Positions 1 through 6,761 of a stretch of 7,514 nucleotides of DNA are shown piece by piece. The notes beneath the pieces were generated by a model. It saw only the letters and a program-made list of their open reading frames with translations. It was not told the DNA's origin and did not search any database. The DNA lies in contig JAJTBM010000140.1 of the NCBI GenBank assembly GCA_021286885.1, positions 1-7,514 of the forward strand, in the 5' to 3' direction. A program made the position numbers and the translations under genes. Source of the stretch: Rhodocyclales bacterium (GTDB lineage Bacteria > Pseudomonadota > Gammaproteobacteria > Burkholderiales > Rhodocyclaceae). Each line of letters begins with the position of its first letter. The stretch's first letter is position 1.

Positions 1-532
1 GATGCCCGGCAGGCAAGGCCACCCACAAAGGCTCGGGGGTCAGGGGCTGGACGATCAGGGCCGGATCACGGCGCAGCACCGGAAAACGGGCGAGGCCCAG
101 GTCGGCCCGCCCCTCGGCCAGCTCACGCATCTGCTGCTCGGAAGACACCCGATCCAGATCCACCCGCACCCCGGGCGCCGCCTGGGCAAACTGCGTGAGC
201 GCCGCCAGCAAGGCCCCCGCCACGGGCAGGGAACTGGAATGCACCAGGCGCAGCACCCCCGCCTCCCCCCGGGCCAAGCGGCGCGCATCCTCAGCCGCCG
301 CCTCCAGCCCCCGCTCCAGCCCTCGGGCCCGCTCCAGAAACAGCACGCCTGCCGGGGTGAGCTGCACGCCCCGGGCCTCACGCACAAAAAGCGCAAACCC
401 CAGTTCTTCTTCAAGCAAGGCCATCTGACGGCTCAGGGCCGGCTGGGCCACAAAACAGCGGCTCGCCGCCTGGGTGAAACTGCCGGTATCGGCCACGCTG
501 ATGAAATATCGGATCTGACGCAGGCTGGGCAT
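1..532 (-). CDS. LysR-type transcriptional regulator, C-terminal part cut by window edge
   Basis: The minus strand is open from an ATG at 532 to the left edge, giving about 177 residues of a family that is usually near 300. The N-terminus is a typical LysR winged helix-turn-helix: MPSLRQIRYFISVADTGSFT, then the recognition-helix signature AQPALSRQMALLEEELG (about residues 33-49), then LFVREARGVQLTPAG. A linker helix follows at about residues 65-90. The start of the periplasmic-binding-like effector domain (VLRLVHSSSLPVAGALLAAL) comes next, and the frame leaves the window inside that domain. LysR proteins bind DNA as tetramers and switch a target, often the divergent neighbour, in response to a small ligand. 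Here the divergent neighbour is the TauE-family exporter starting at 632, so it is the likely target. The ligand cannot be told. No clear Shine-Dalgarno precedes the ATG; the start was chosen because the protein begins exactly as the family does. Confidence 0.93.
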   Translation of the reverse strand, partial: MPSLRQIRYFISVADTGSFTQAASRCFVAQPALSRQMALLEEELGFALFVREARGVQLTPAGVLFLERARGLERGLEAAAEDARRLARGEAGVLRLVHSSSLPVAGALLAALTQFAQAAPGVRVDLDRVSSEQQMRELAEGRADLGLARFPVLRRDPALIVQPLTPEPLWVALPAGH

Positions 533-564
533 GCTTTTTACGAATGGCTGGGCGGTTTATTTGA

Positions 565-577
565 TATTGGCCTTATA
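565..577. promoter_or_regulatory. Candidate LysR-type operator (T-N11-A dyad)
   Basis: The 99-base gap between the divergent LysR and TauE genes contains an AT-rich island in otherwise very GC-rich DNA. Within it, TAT-N7-ATA at 565-577 is an imperfect dyad that fits the T-N11-A pattern bound by LysR regulators. Its place between regulator and divergent target is where such sites usually lie. The match is short, so this is an inference. No convincing -35/-10 pair could be assigned with it. Confidence 0.4.
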
Positions 578-631
578 CCTCAGCCCCCAGGAGAATCAAA
601 GCCTTCCCAACACCCTTCAACGGTGCCCCCC

Positions 632-1405
632 ATGCCAAGCCTGGAAAGTCTTTCAAACCTTGCCCTCGTGACCTTCGACGCCCCCGAACGGCTCCTCGCC
701 GCCTTTGGGGTGCTGGTCCTCGCCTACGCCTTTTTTCATCTGCTCGGCTTTGGCACCGGGCTCATCGCCAGCACGCCCCTCGCCTGGGTGATGCCCGTGC
801 CGCGCATCATTCCGCTGCTCGCCCTGCTGGATGCCCTGAGCGCCCTGCAGCGGGGCTGGCGCGCCCGCAAGGATGTGGACAAAAGCGCCCTCGGCCAGCT
901 CATCCCCAGCATGGCGCTGGGTCAGGCCCTGGGGGTGGGGCTGCTGAAGCTGCTGCCCCTCAGCCTCAGTGCCGGGCTGCTGGGAGGCTTTGTGATGCTC
1001 TACGGCCTGCACGGGCTGCGCCCCCTGCCTGGCCTGGGCGCCTGGCGCGGCCCCACCGTGGCCTACGGGCTGTTCGGCGGCATCATGGGCGGCATGTTTG
1101 GCAGCGGCGGCTTTGTGTATGCCGCCTGCCTCAAGGCCCGCCACGGAGATGACCGGGCCCGCTTCCGCGCCACCCAGGCGGTGGTGATCTCCCTCTCCAC
1201 CCTGTGGCGCATCGCCCTATGCGCCCTCGCCGGGCTGGTGGATCTGCCCCTGCTGCTCACCGCCCTGTTGCTGCTCCCGGCCCTGCCCCTGGGCGCAGCC
1301 CTGGGCAACTGGCTGGACAAACGCCTGGACGCCAAGGGCTTTGCCCGGCTGCTGAACGGATTTCTGGTGATTTCAGGCGTCGCCCTGGTGCTGCGGGGGC
1401 TGTAA
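632..1405 (+). CDS. TauE/SafE-family sulfite/anion exporter-like membrane protein
   Basis: This is a 257-residue, strongly hydrophobic protein with several membrane segments, close to the usual length of the TauE/SafE family (about 250-270). Both halves carry the glycine-rich repeats of the family: GFGTGLIASTPLAWVMP at about residues 39-55 and GLFGGIMGGMFGSGGFVYA at about residues 145-165. Family members export small organic or inorganic sulfur anions such as sulfite or sulfoacetate across the inner membrane, but many have unknown substrates, so the substrate is not assigned here. The ATG at 632 was preferred because the frame upstream of it is antisense to the LysR gene and reads as low-complexity Pro/Gly/Arg sequence. 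An in-frame GTG at 623 is an alternative, and neither start has a good ribosome-binding site. The divergent LysR gene probably controls it. Confidence 0.85.
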   Translation: MPSLESLSNLALVTFDAPERLLAAFGVLVLAYAFFHLLGFGTGLIASTPLAWVMPVPRIIPLLALLDALSALQRGWRARKDVDKSALGQLIPSMALGQALGVGLLKLLPLSLSAGLLGGFVMLYGLHGLRPLPGLGAWRGPTVAYGLFGGIMGGMFGSGGFVYAACLKARHGDDRARFRATQAVVISLSTLWRIALCALAGLVDLPLLLTALLLLPALPLGAALGNWLDKRLDAKGFARLLNGFLVISGVALVLRGL

Positions 1406-1441
1406 AAGCGGGAGTGCCGCCATAATGGACACCCATCCTTC

Positions 1442-2014
1442 ATGCCCTCGTTCATGACCCGCCTGATCGAATCCGAAACACCCCGCCTTCGCCTGCGCCA
1501 GTGGCGCCCTGCCGACCGGGCGCCGTTTGCAGCGCTCAACGCTGACCCGCAGGTGATGGCCTGCTTCCCTGCGCCCCTGAGCCGTGGGGAAAGCGACGCC
1601 CTCGCCGAGCGCTGCGAAGCCCTCATCGCCGCCCGGGGCTGGGGGTTCTGGGCAGTGGAGTCCAAGGCCACGGAGGCTTTCATCGGCTTTGTGGGCCTGC
1701 ATGCGCCGGCAGCCGACCTCCCCTTCGCCCCCTGCATTGAAATCGGCTGGCGCCTGGAGGCCGCGCACTGGGGCCAGGGGCTGGCCAGCGAAGCCGCCCG
1801 GGAGGCCCTGCGGATCGGCTTTGACGAACTGGGATTCCCCGAGATCGTTTCTTTCACCGCCCTTCGCAACCACCGCTCCCGGGCCCTCATGGAACGCTTG
1901 GGCATGCACCCCGCCGGCCAGTTCGAACACCCCCAGGTGGCCCCAGAAACAGGGCTACGGACGCATGTGCTGTACCGGCTCAAGGCCGCCGCGCAGGCCC
2001 CGCTTCAGCCGTAG
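1442..2014 (+). CDS. GNAT-family N-acetyltransferase (RimJ/RimL-like)
   Basis: This 190-residue protein has the layout of RimJ/RimL-type GNAT enzymes, which move an acetyl group from acetyl-CoA to an amine. It opens with ETPRLRLRQWRPADRAPFAAL (β1-α1), followed by LNADPQVMACFP. The acetyl-CoA pyrophosphate-binding loop is WGQGLASEAA at residues 110-119, after the strand IEIGWRL. The typical end TALRNHRSRALMERLGM (β6-α4) follows. The substrate is unknown: ribosomal-protein, antibiotic or small-molecule acetylation are all possible for this group. It starts 36 bases after the TauE-like stop and may share its transcript. A second in-frame ATG at 1454 is an equally reasonable start, and neither has a clear Shine-Dalgarno. 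Its last 10 bases overlap the end of the convergent small membrane gene. Confidence 0.88.
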   Translation: MPSFMTRLIESETPRLRLRQWRPADRAPFAALNADPQVMACFPAPLSRGESDALAERCEALIAARGWGFWAVESKATEAFIGFVGLHAPAADLPFAPCIEIGWRLEAAHWGQGLASEAAREALRIGFDELGFPEIVSFTALRNHRSRALMERLGMHPAGQFEHPQVAPETGLRTHVLYRLKAAAQAPLQP

Positions 2015-2157
2015 ATCTTGCACATCAGGGGCGAACTCACCCGGGGGCTCAGATAGCCCAGGGCAAACAAGAACCCGCACAGCAGCAGGGTGCCGATGAT
2101 CCAGCGCCGGTGGGCGCACCACAGTTCGACCAGCCGTGCGGGCAGGCGGAATTTCAT
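2005..2157 (-). CDS. Small single-pass membrane protein coupled to orn (unknown function)
   Basis: A 50-residue reading frame begins with an ATG whose last two bases are the first two of the orn stop codon (ATGA at 2157-2154), the classic sign of translational coupling. The N-terminus is short and basic (K2, R4, R8, R17, R18). It is followed by one hydrophobic stretch of about 18 residues, [18 protein letters not shown] (about 19-36), and a short polar tail. By the positive-inside rule the N-terminus would be cytoplasmic with the C-terminus outside. No family was recognised. The start junction, membrane segment and lack of any other gene in this gap support a real gene. Its length is too small to exclude chance, and homologues next to orn in relatives would decide it. 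It overlaps the tail of the convergent acetyltransferase by 10 bases. Confidence 0.55.
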   Translation of the reverse strand: MKFRLPARLVELWCAHRRWIIGTLLLCGFLFALGYLSPRVSSPLMCKIYG

Positions 2158-2705
2158 GCCTGGGCCTTGATGAAGTGTTCCCGGTAATAGCGCAGTTCCT
2201 CGATGGATTCGAGGATGTCGTCCAGGGCCTGGTGGGCGCCCTTCTTGGTGAGGCCCTTGTACACGTCCGGGCGCCAGCGGCGGGCCAGCTCCTTGAGGGT
2301 GGACACGTCCAGGTTGCGGTAGTGGAACCAGGCCTCCAGGGTGGGCATGTAGCGCACCATGAAGCGGCGATCCTGTCCGATGGAGTTGCCGCACATGGGG
2401 GAGGTGCGGGAAGGGGCGTACTGCTTCACGAAATCCAGATAAATGGCTTCGGCGGCGGCTTCGTCGATGGTGGAAGCGCGCACCCGGTCGATGAGGCCGG
2501 AACGGCCATGGGTGTTCTTGTTCCACTCATCCATGGCGTCCAGCACGCTGTCGGGCTGGTGCACGGCAATCACCGGGCTCTGGGCCACCACGTTCAGGTC
2601 GCTGTCGGTGACAATCATGGCCAGCTCGATGATGCGGTCGGTCTCGGGGTTGAGGCCGGTCATTTCCATGTCCAGCCAGATGAGGTGATTCTGGTCCTGT
2701 GCCAT
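2154..2705 (-). CDS. orn: Oligoribonuclease (3'-5' exoribonuclease, DEDDh)
   Basis: Orn degrades 2-5 nucleotide RNA fragments to mononucleotides at the end of mRNA decay and also clears pGpG formed from cyclic-di-GMP. The protein has 183 residues, close to the E. coli enzyme. All five catalytic DEDDh residues sit at the same numbers as in E. coli: D12 and E14 in [10 protein letters not shown]112 in [12 protein letters not shown]158 in [10 protein letters not shown], and D163. Other family hallmarks are [11 protein letters not shown] (19-29) and [17 protein letters not shown] sequence (here [14 protein letters not shown], about 127-140). The ATG at 2705 has a GAAGG about 12 bases upstream. The gene is divergent from the M48 peptidase and is followed through an ATGA overlap by a small membrane protein. 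Confidence 0.98.
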   Translation of the reverse strand: MAQDQNHLIWLDMEMTGLNPETDRIIELAMIVTDSDLNVVAQSPVIAVHQPDSVLDAMDEWNKNTHGRSGLIDRVRASTIDEAAAEAIYLDFVKQYAPSRTSPMCGNSIGQDRRFMVRYMPTLEAWFHYRNLDVSTLKELARRWRPDVYKGLTKKGAHQALDDILESIEELRYYREHFIKAQA

Positions 2706-2893
2706 AATCGGTCGGTGCCTTCAATAATCAAACAAAGGGGCGATTCTGGCACAGACCGACGCGGGCAATGCACCTTAACCGGGGCCAAACCCCACAAACA
2801 CCTGCCCGCACCGCTGGACAGGCGTTCGTACGCAGCCATCAACGCCTCTGTGATTGTTTCCTCTGTGGTTTTTCTTTTTCTCCCCAGCCCTCC
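2706..2893. other. Divergent intergenic region between orn and the M48 peptidase
   Basis: This 188-base gap must hold the promoters for orn (minus) and the M48-rsgA pair (plus). The orn-proximal end is AT-rich (about 2718-2745). The peptidase-proximal end is a pyrimidine tract of mostly C and T (about 2858-2893), so the peptidase ATG at 2894 lacks a purine-rich Shine-Dalgarno. A small GGGG/CCCC inverted repeat lies at 2781-2793. No -35/-10 pair convincing enough to annotate was found. Confidence 0.5.
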
Positions 2894-4147
2894 ATGACCG
2901 CCAGCAGTTTCTCTGTCCTGTTCCTCGCCCTGCTCTCGGGCGGGCTCTTGCTGCGCCTCTACCTGGCCAGCCGTCAGATTGCCCATGTGCGCCGCCACCG
3001 GGGCGCCGTCCCAGCGGCCTTTGCCGCCAGCATCGGGCTCGAAGCCCACCAGAAAGCCGCCGATTACACGGTGGCCCGGGTACAGCTCGGGATGATGGAT
3101 CTGCTGGTATCGGCCATCCTGCTGTTCGGACTCACCCTTGGGGGCGGGCTGGAAGCCCTGTACGGGCTGGCAAGCCGGGCCTTCGCCCCCGGCAGCCTGG
3201 GCCACGGGCTGGCCTTCATGGCCGGGGTGGCGGTGCTCTCCTGGGTGGTGGATCTGCCCCTGGGGATTTACCGCAGCTTCGGCCTGGAAGCCCGTTTCGG
3301 CTTCAACCGGCTCACCCCGGGCCTCTTCGTGGCCGACACGATCAAGGGCATCCTGGTTTCGGCGGCCATCGGCCTGCCCCTGCTGGCCGCCGTGCTGTGG
3401 CTGATGGATGCCATGGGCGAACGCTGGTGGCTGTACGTGTGGGCCTTCTGGCTGGCCTTCAACCTGCTGGCCATGCTGATCTACCCCACCTTCATCGCCC
3501 CCCTGTTCAACAAGTTCCAGCCCCTGCCCGAGGGCGAACTCAAGACCCGCATCGAAGGGCTCATGGCACGCTGCAAGTTTCAGCTGGCCGGGCTGTTCGT
3601 GATGGACGGCTCGCGCCGCTCGGCCCACGGCAACGCCTATTTCACTGGCTTTGGCGCCTCCCGCCGGATCGTGTTTTTCGACACCCTGATCGAGAAGCTG
3701 GAACCCATCGAGATCGAAGCCGTGCTCGCCCACGAGCTGGGCCACTACCACCACCGCCACCTCTGGAAGCGCCTGGGCGTGATCGGCGCGGGCAGCCTCG
3801 CCCTGTTTGCACTGCTGGGCGACGTGGCCAGCCAGCCCTGGTTCTTTGAAGGCCTGGGGATGCAGGCCCAGGGCACCGCCCCCACCCTGGTGCTGTTCGC
3901 CCTGGTGCTGCCGGTGTTCACCTTCCCCCTCACCCCCTTCATGAGCCACTGGTCGCGCCGCCACGAGTTTGAAGCCGACGCCTACGCCGCCCGCCAGGCC
4001 CCTGCCAGCGCCCTGGTGTCGGCCCTGGTCAAGCTCTACCGGGACAATGCCTCCACCCTGACGCCCGACCCGCTCTACTCCAGCATCTACGATTCCCACC
4101 CGCCCGCCGCAATCCGCATCGGGCGCCTGCACGCCTCCAAGGCCTGA
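2894..4147 (+). CDS. M48-family zinc metallopeptidase, Ste24/CAAX-protease-like, integral membrane
   Basis: This 417-residue protein matches bacterial Ste24-like M48 peptidases along its length. The membrane-rich N-terminal domain includes the conserved blocks ARFGFNRLTPGLFVADTIKG and IYPTFIAPLFNKFQPLPEGE. The catalytic domain has GSRRSAHGNAYFTGFG and then the zinc site HELGH (H280, E281, H284). The likely third zinc ligand is E358 in HEFEADAYAAR, by analogy with the EYxAD motif of HtpX. Two hydrophobic segments lie between these sites, as in the family. It should cut peptide bonds in or near the inner membrane; in bacteria, which do not prenylate CAAX proteins, the role is probably membrane-protein quality control. 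The ATG at 2894 was chosen because it starts directly before the first membrane helix. The 42 in-frame codons upstream of it look non-coding. rsgA follows after 3 bases. Confidence 0.94.
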   Translation: MTASSFSVLFLALLSGGLLLRLYLASRQIAHVRRHRGAVPAAFAASIGLEAHQKAADYTVARVQLGMMDLLVSAILLFGLTLGGGLEALYGLASRAFAPGSLGHGLAFMAGVAVLSWVVDLPLGIYRSFGLEARFGFNRLTPGLFVADTIKGILVSAAIGLPLLAAVLWLMDAMGERWWLYVWAFWLAFNLLAMLIYPTFIAPLFNKFQPLPEGELKTRIEGLMARCKFQLAGLFVMDGSRRSAHGNAYFTGFGASRRIVFFDTLIEKLEPIEIEAVLAHELGHYHHRHLWKRLGVIGAGSLALFALLGDVASQPWFFEGLGMQAQGTAPTLVLFALVLPVFTFPLTPFMSHWSRRHEFEADAYAARQAPASALVSALVKLYRDNASTLTPDPLYSSIYDSHPPAAIRIGRLHASKA

Positions 4148-4150
4148 ACT

Positions 4151-5044
4151 GTGAAGCAAACCGGAACCCTGACCGCCGCCTTCGGGCGCCAATACGAAGT
4201 CCGCACCGATGGCGGCGAAACCCTGCTGTGTGTCCCCCGGGGCAAGAAACGCCTGTTCGCCTGTGGCGACCGGGTGCAACTGGCCCCCACCGGCCCCGGC
4301 CAGGGCGTGATCGAGAAACTGCTGGAGCGCCAGAGCCTGCTCTACCGCTCTGACGCCTGGCGCCAGAAGCTGATTGCCGCCAACGCCACCCAGGTGGTGA
4401 TGGTGGTGGCCACCGAACCGAGCTTCAGCGACGAGTTCATCTCCCGCTGCCTGTGCGCCGCCGAGAGCCAGCACCTCAAGGTGCTCATCGTCCTCAACAA
4501 GGCCGACATCCCCGCCAGCCTGCCCCACGCCCGGGCCCTGCTCGCGCCCTTCGTGGAAATGGGCTACCCGGTGCTGGAGCTCTCCGCCCTGGGCGACGTG
4601 ACCCCCCTGCGCGCCCGCCTCATCGGCGAAACCAGCCTACTGGTGGGCCAGTCCGGGATGGGTAAATCCACCCTCACCAACGCCCTCATCCCCGAAGCCG
4701 GCGCCCAGACCCGGGAAATCTCCGAAGTGCTGGATACCGGCAAGCACACCACCACCTTCGCCCGGCTCTACGACCTGCCCGAAGGCGGCGGCATCATCGA
4801 CAGCCCGGGGATGCAGACCTTCGGCCTGGTGCACCTGGACATCCCCGCCCTGGAAGCCAGCTTTGTGGAGTTCCGCCCCCACCTGGGCAACTGCCGCTTC
4901 CGCGACTGCCACCACGACGCCGAACCCGGCTGCGCCCTCCACGCCGCCGTGGACGCCGGCCAAATCACCCCCCGCCGCCTCCAGCAATACCACCAGTTCC
5001 GCAGCGAATGCGAAATGGCGAAAAAGCAGGTGCAGGGGTGGTGA
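4151..5044 (+). CDS. rsgA: Ribosome small-subunit-dependent GTPase A
   Basis: RsgA (YjeQ/EngC) is a GTPase that checks late maturation of the 30S subunit and helps release RbfA. The 297-residue protein has an N-terminal OB-fold, which contacts 16S rRNA. It is followed by a circularly permuted GTPase domain with motifs in the order G4 (NKAD, 116-119), G1 (GQSGMGKS, 166-173) and G3 (DSPG, 217-220), diagnostic of this family. A C-terminal zinc knuckle uses C248, C253, H255 and C261 with the usual 5-2-6 spacing. Translation starts at GTG 4151, 3 bases after the M48 stop, with AAGG at 4139-4142 as ribosome-binding site, so the two genes are very likely cotranscribed. The protein is somewhat shorter than E. 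coli RsgA, mainly at the N-terminus, as in many betaproteobacteria. The gene ends 45 bases before the convergent accessory block. Confidence 0.97.
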   Translation: MKQTGTLTAAFGRQYEVRTDGGETLLCVPRGKKRLFACGDRVQLAPTGPGQGVIEKLLERQSLLYRSDAWRQKLIAANATQVVMVVATEPSFSDEFISRCLCAAESQHLKVLIVLNKADIPASLPHARALLAPFVEMGYPVLELSALGDVTPLRARLIGETSLLVGQSGMGKSTLTNALIPEAGAQTREISEVLDTGKHTTTFARLYDLPEGGGIIDSPGMQTFGLVHLDIPALEASFVEFRPHLGNCRFRDCHHDAEPGCALHAAVDAGQITPRRLQQYHQFRSECEMAKKQVQGW

Positions 5045-5089
5045 GGGGGGCGGCCGGAGGGTGGGCTTAGGCTGGTGGAAACCTATCCT

Positions 5090-5635
5090 TCATGATGGTT
5101 CAGCGCCTCCTGCCGGCAGAATCAAGCCATACTGTTGCGCCAGTTCATGATTCAGCACCACGACGGAAGTGGCAGGGAGTGCCCACGTTTTCACGACTGG
5201 CTTCAGGGCCTGTACCAATGCATTTTGCAGTGGGTCTAGCCACTCCTGCTTATGCCCGTTGATGACCAGCACGAAGCGGAACCCCCGAGCCTTCAAATCG
5301 AGGGTTTTGAAAGCATCCGGCAGTTCGTTTGCTGCTGCCGGATGACGCTCCAATCGGGCAGCGAGCGCCAACAAAAAACCGTTGGTGAGCTTGGTGCGGA
5401 TTTCGTCGATGCACTCCGCAAAGTTCGGCTGCGTCTCTGGTCTTGGGCTGCTGGACTTGGCTTCAACCACCCACACCGTAGGCCCTTGTTGCTGCTGTTT
5501 CAGCAACAAGAATTCCGCCATCTGCACACCGTCCCGCACCGTCTCGTAGCACGCACTCTTCTCGATGTAATAGCACTGCCCCGCCGGATAAGGCCCAAAC
5601 GTCATGCCTGATTCGATGATGGCTTCTGTGGTCAT
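5090..5635 (-). CDS. Putative PD-(D/E)XK-like nuclease partner of the AAA ATPase
   Basis: This 181-residue protein is not recognised as a named family. After a basic, Tyr/Cys-containing start (CYYIEKSACYETVRDG, residues 21-36) comes a strand MAEFLLLK with E41. A turn follows, then a strand ending in the motif VWVVEAKSSS (E58-A-K60). The pattern acidic residue, about 16 residues, then E-x-K on a hydrophobic strand is that of PD-(D/E)XK nucleases. The C-terminal half alternates helices and strands (FRFVLVINGHKQEWLDPL; SVVVLNHELAQQYGLIL), consistent with an α/β core. No signal peptide or membrane segment is seen. Its ATG lies inside the ATPase stop (ATGA at 5635-5632), so the two proteins are probably made together and act as a complex. 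The nuclease role is an inference from one motif and the context; it could instead be a non-catalytic partner. Codon use is less GC-rich than in the genes to the left. Confidence 0.8.
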   Translation of the reverse strand: MTTEAIIESGMTFGPYPAGQCYYIEKSACYETVRDGVQMAEFLLLKQQQQGPTVWVVEAKSSSPRPETQPNFAECIDEIRTKLTNGFLLALAARLERHPAAANELPDAFKTLDLKARGFRFVLVINGHKQEWLDPLQNALVQALKPVVKTWALPATSVVVLNHELAQQYGLILPAGGAEPS

Positions 5636-6645
5636 TTCAGGGCCAACTCCACTTCCTGCCGGTAGAGGCGAATCGACTCGGCAATGATGGGGTTATCCGG
5701 CATGCCGCTCTTCAGATCATCGCATGCCCAATCGTTGCCGTTGGCGGAGATCACGGGGATTGACCAGTCGCGCTCCTGGGCGATCAGAAACAACTTCTTG
5801 ACTACGAAATAGGAATGACTGGCCATGAAGAACTGGATACCGCGCTCGGCCAGCATCGCCACGATGTCCAGCAGTTGCGAAATAGCCGTAGGGTGCAAAG
5901 CCGACTCAGGCTCATCGATAAGCACCACAGAGTTGGTATCTAGGTAGCGATTGCCCAACAGTGTGTCGAGAATGGCGATTTTCTTGATGCCTTCCGCCGT
6001 CACGCCTATCGGAAACCTATGACGGCCTTTGACAAACAGCCAACGGCCAGAGTCCTCGTCATACTCAACCACCCCACCCAAAATCTTCTCAAGCTGCTTA
6101 CGTGACTGGGCGAACTCTTTGAAGTTCTTACCCATGCTGGGAGAAATGCGCAGCGCTTTAGCGAGGTCGAAGTAAGTGTCATCAAACCCAAACGCCTTGT
6201 CCTGTTCCCGCGACTTCAAAATGACTTGATGCAGTGACAGCACTTCCTTGGCAGGCAAGAAAACAGAGTTGCTACCACGGGGGGGAATATGATTCTCGAG
6301 GCTGGAGATTTGCTTGCTGGTGTCCCTTCCGAAGCTATAAGAGAAGTCCTTTTTGTCGATGGAAAGCGTGCTCGACAGAGGTGCATCAGCGCCTTTGCTG
6401 ACCAGATCACCAATTTTTTCAGCCTGATACGTCCAATACAGCTTGTCTGCCAGAATTTCAGAGGCCGAACGCTGCTCGTTGCCGCGTTTGTAATCTTCCA
6501 GTGCGCGCAGGCTGCTGTAGATCGCTTTGAGCAGAAATGTCTTGCCACTGCCGTTGCCACCGATGACGAGGTTGATCCTGCCCAGTGCTGGCCAATTGAT
6601 TTTGGAGAGTGGTCCAAAGTTGTCGAGTTTGATTTGATTGATCAT
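5632..6645 (-). CDS. AAA family ATPase, ABC/SMC-like (AAA_15/AAA_21 type)
   Basis: This 337-residue ATPase has the ABC-type arrangement of RecF/SMC-like AAA proteins found in many conflict systems. It begins with INQIKLDNFGPLSKINW, the usual first strand. Walker A is GGNGSGKT (29-36). A helical insertion of about 50-190 includes the family block VFLPAKEVLSLH (128-139). A signature-like segment TAEGIKKIAIL (216-226) precedes Walker B VVLIDEPESALHP (240-252), with E245 as the expected catalytic base, and an H-loop ASHSYF holds H277. All key residues are present, so it should be active. The ATG at 6645 has a GGAGA 9 bases upstream. The stop overlaps the start of the putative nuclease. GC content is visibly lower than in the core genes, a sign of transfer. 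No TOPRIM domain is fused to it, so it is not an OLD-type nuclease, and the partner is neither HNH-like (Septu) nor RloB-like by eye. Confidence 0.93.
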   Translation of the reverse strand: MINQIKLDNFGPLSKINWPALGRINLVIGGNGSGKTFLLKAIYSSLRALEDYKRGNEQRSASEILADKLYWTYQAEKIGDLVSKGADAPLSSTLSIDKKDFSYSFGRDTSKQISSLENHIPPRGSNSVFLPAKEVLSLHQVILKSREQDKAFGFDDTYFDLAKALRISPSMGKNFKEFAQSRKQLEKILGGVVEYDEDSGRWLFVKGRHRFPIGVTAEGIKKIAILDTLLGNRYLDTNSVVLIDEPESALHPTAISQLLDIVAMLAERGIQFFMASHSYFVVKKLFLIAQERDWSIPVISANGNDWACDDLKSGMPDNPIIAESIRLYRQEVELALK

Positions 6646-6654
6646 TGCGCACTA

Positions 6655-6659
6655 TCTCC
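6655..6659 (-). promoter_or_regulatory. Ribosome-binding site of the AAA ATPase gene
   Basis: GGAGA reads on the minus strand, with a 9-base spacer to the ATG at 6645. It fixes the ATPase start and is one of the few clear Shine-Dalgarno sites in the window. Confidence 0.7.
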
Positions 6660-6761
6660 ATCAGTTAACGTGGCCAAGGCCAGCACCTGCTCTGCCACCT
6701 ATTCCTGCAAAGTTTGCGGATAGCCGTATTTTCACAACACCCCCCATATCACCTTGCGTCA

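Noticed and set aside
2..631. Long in-frame extension upstream of the TauE-like gene (about 210 codons).
   Set aside because: It is antisense to a clear LysR gene and reads as low-complexity Pro/Gly/Arg/His sequence. The membrane protein begins properly at 632.
1408..1420. GCGG/CCGC hairpin after the TauE-like gene as a terminator.
   Set aside because: The stem is short with no T-run after it, and the next gene starts 22 bases on.
1063..1983. A 306-codon minus-strand frame antisense to the exporter and acetyltransferase.
   Set aside because: Ser/Arg/Ala-rich shadow of two well-supported genes, with no domain visible.
2781..2793. GGGG/CCCC hairpin in the orn-M48 gap as a terminator.
   Set aside because: The stem is only 4 bases with no T-run, and it lies between two divergent starts where no terminator is expected.
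2136..2897. A 253-codon plus-strand frame across orn and the following gap.
   Set aside because: It is antisense to orn, whose catalytic residues are all intact. The Gly/His/Val-rich product has no domain.
2660..4528. A 622-codon open frame on the minus strand.
   Set aside because: It lies antisense to the M48 peptidase and rsgA, has Gly/His/Gln-rich composition and no recognisable domain, and is typical of spurious frames in GC-rich DNA.
1435..5094. Near-identical short words ACC(C/T)ATCCTTCATG at 1431-1444 and 5081-5094, considered as possible attachment-site repeats.
   Set aside because: Only about 14 bases with one mismatch, flanking unrelated core genes rather than an element. Coincidence is likely.
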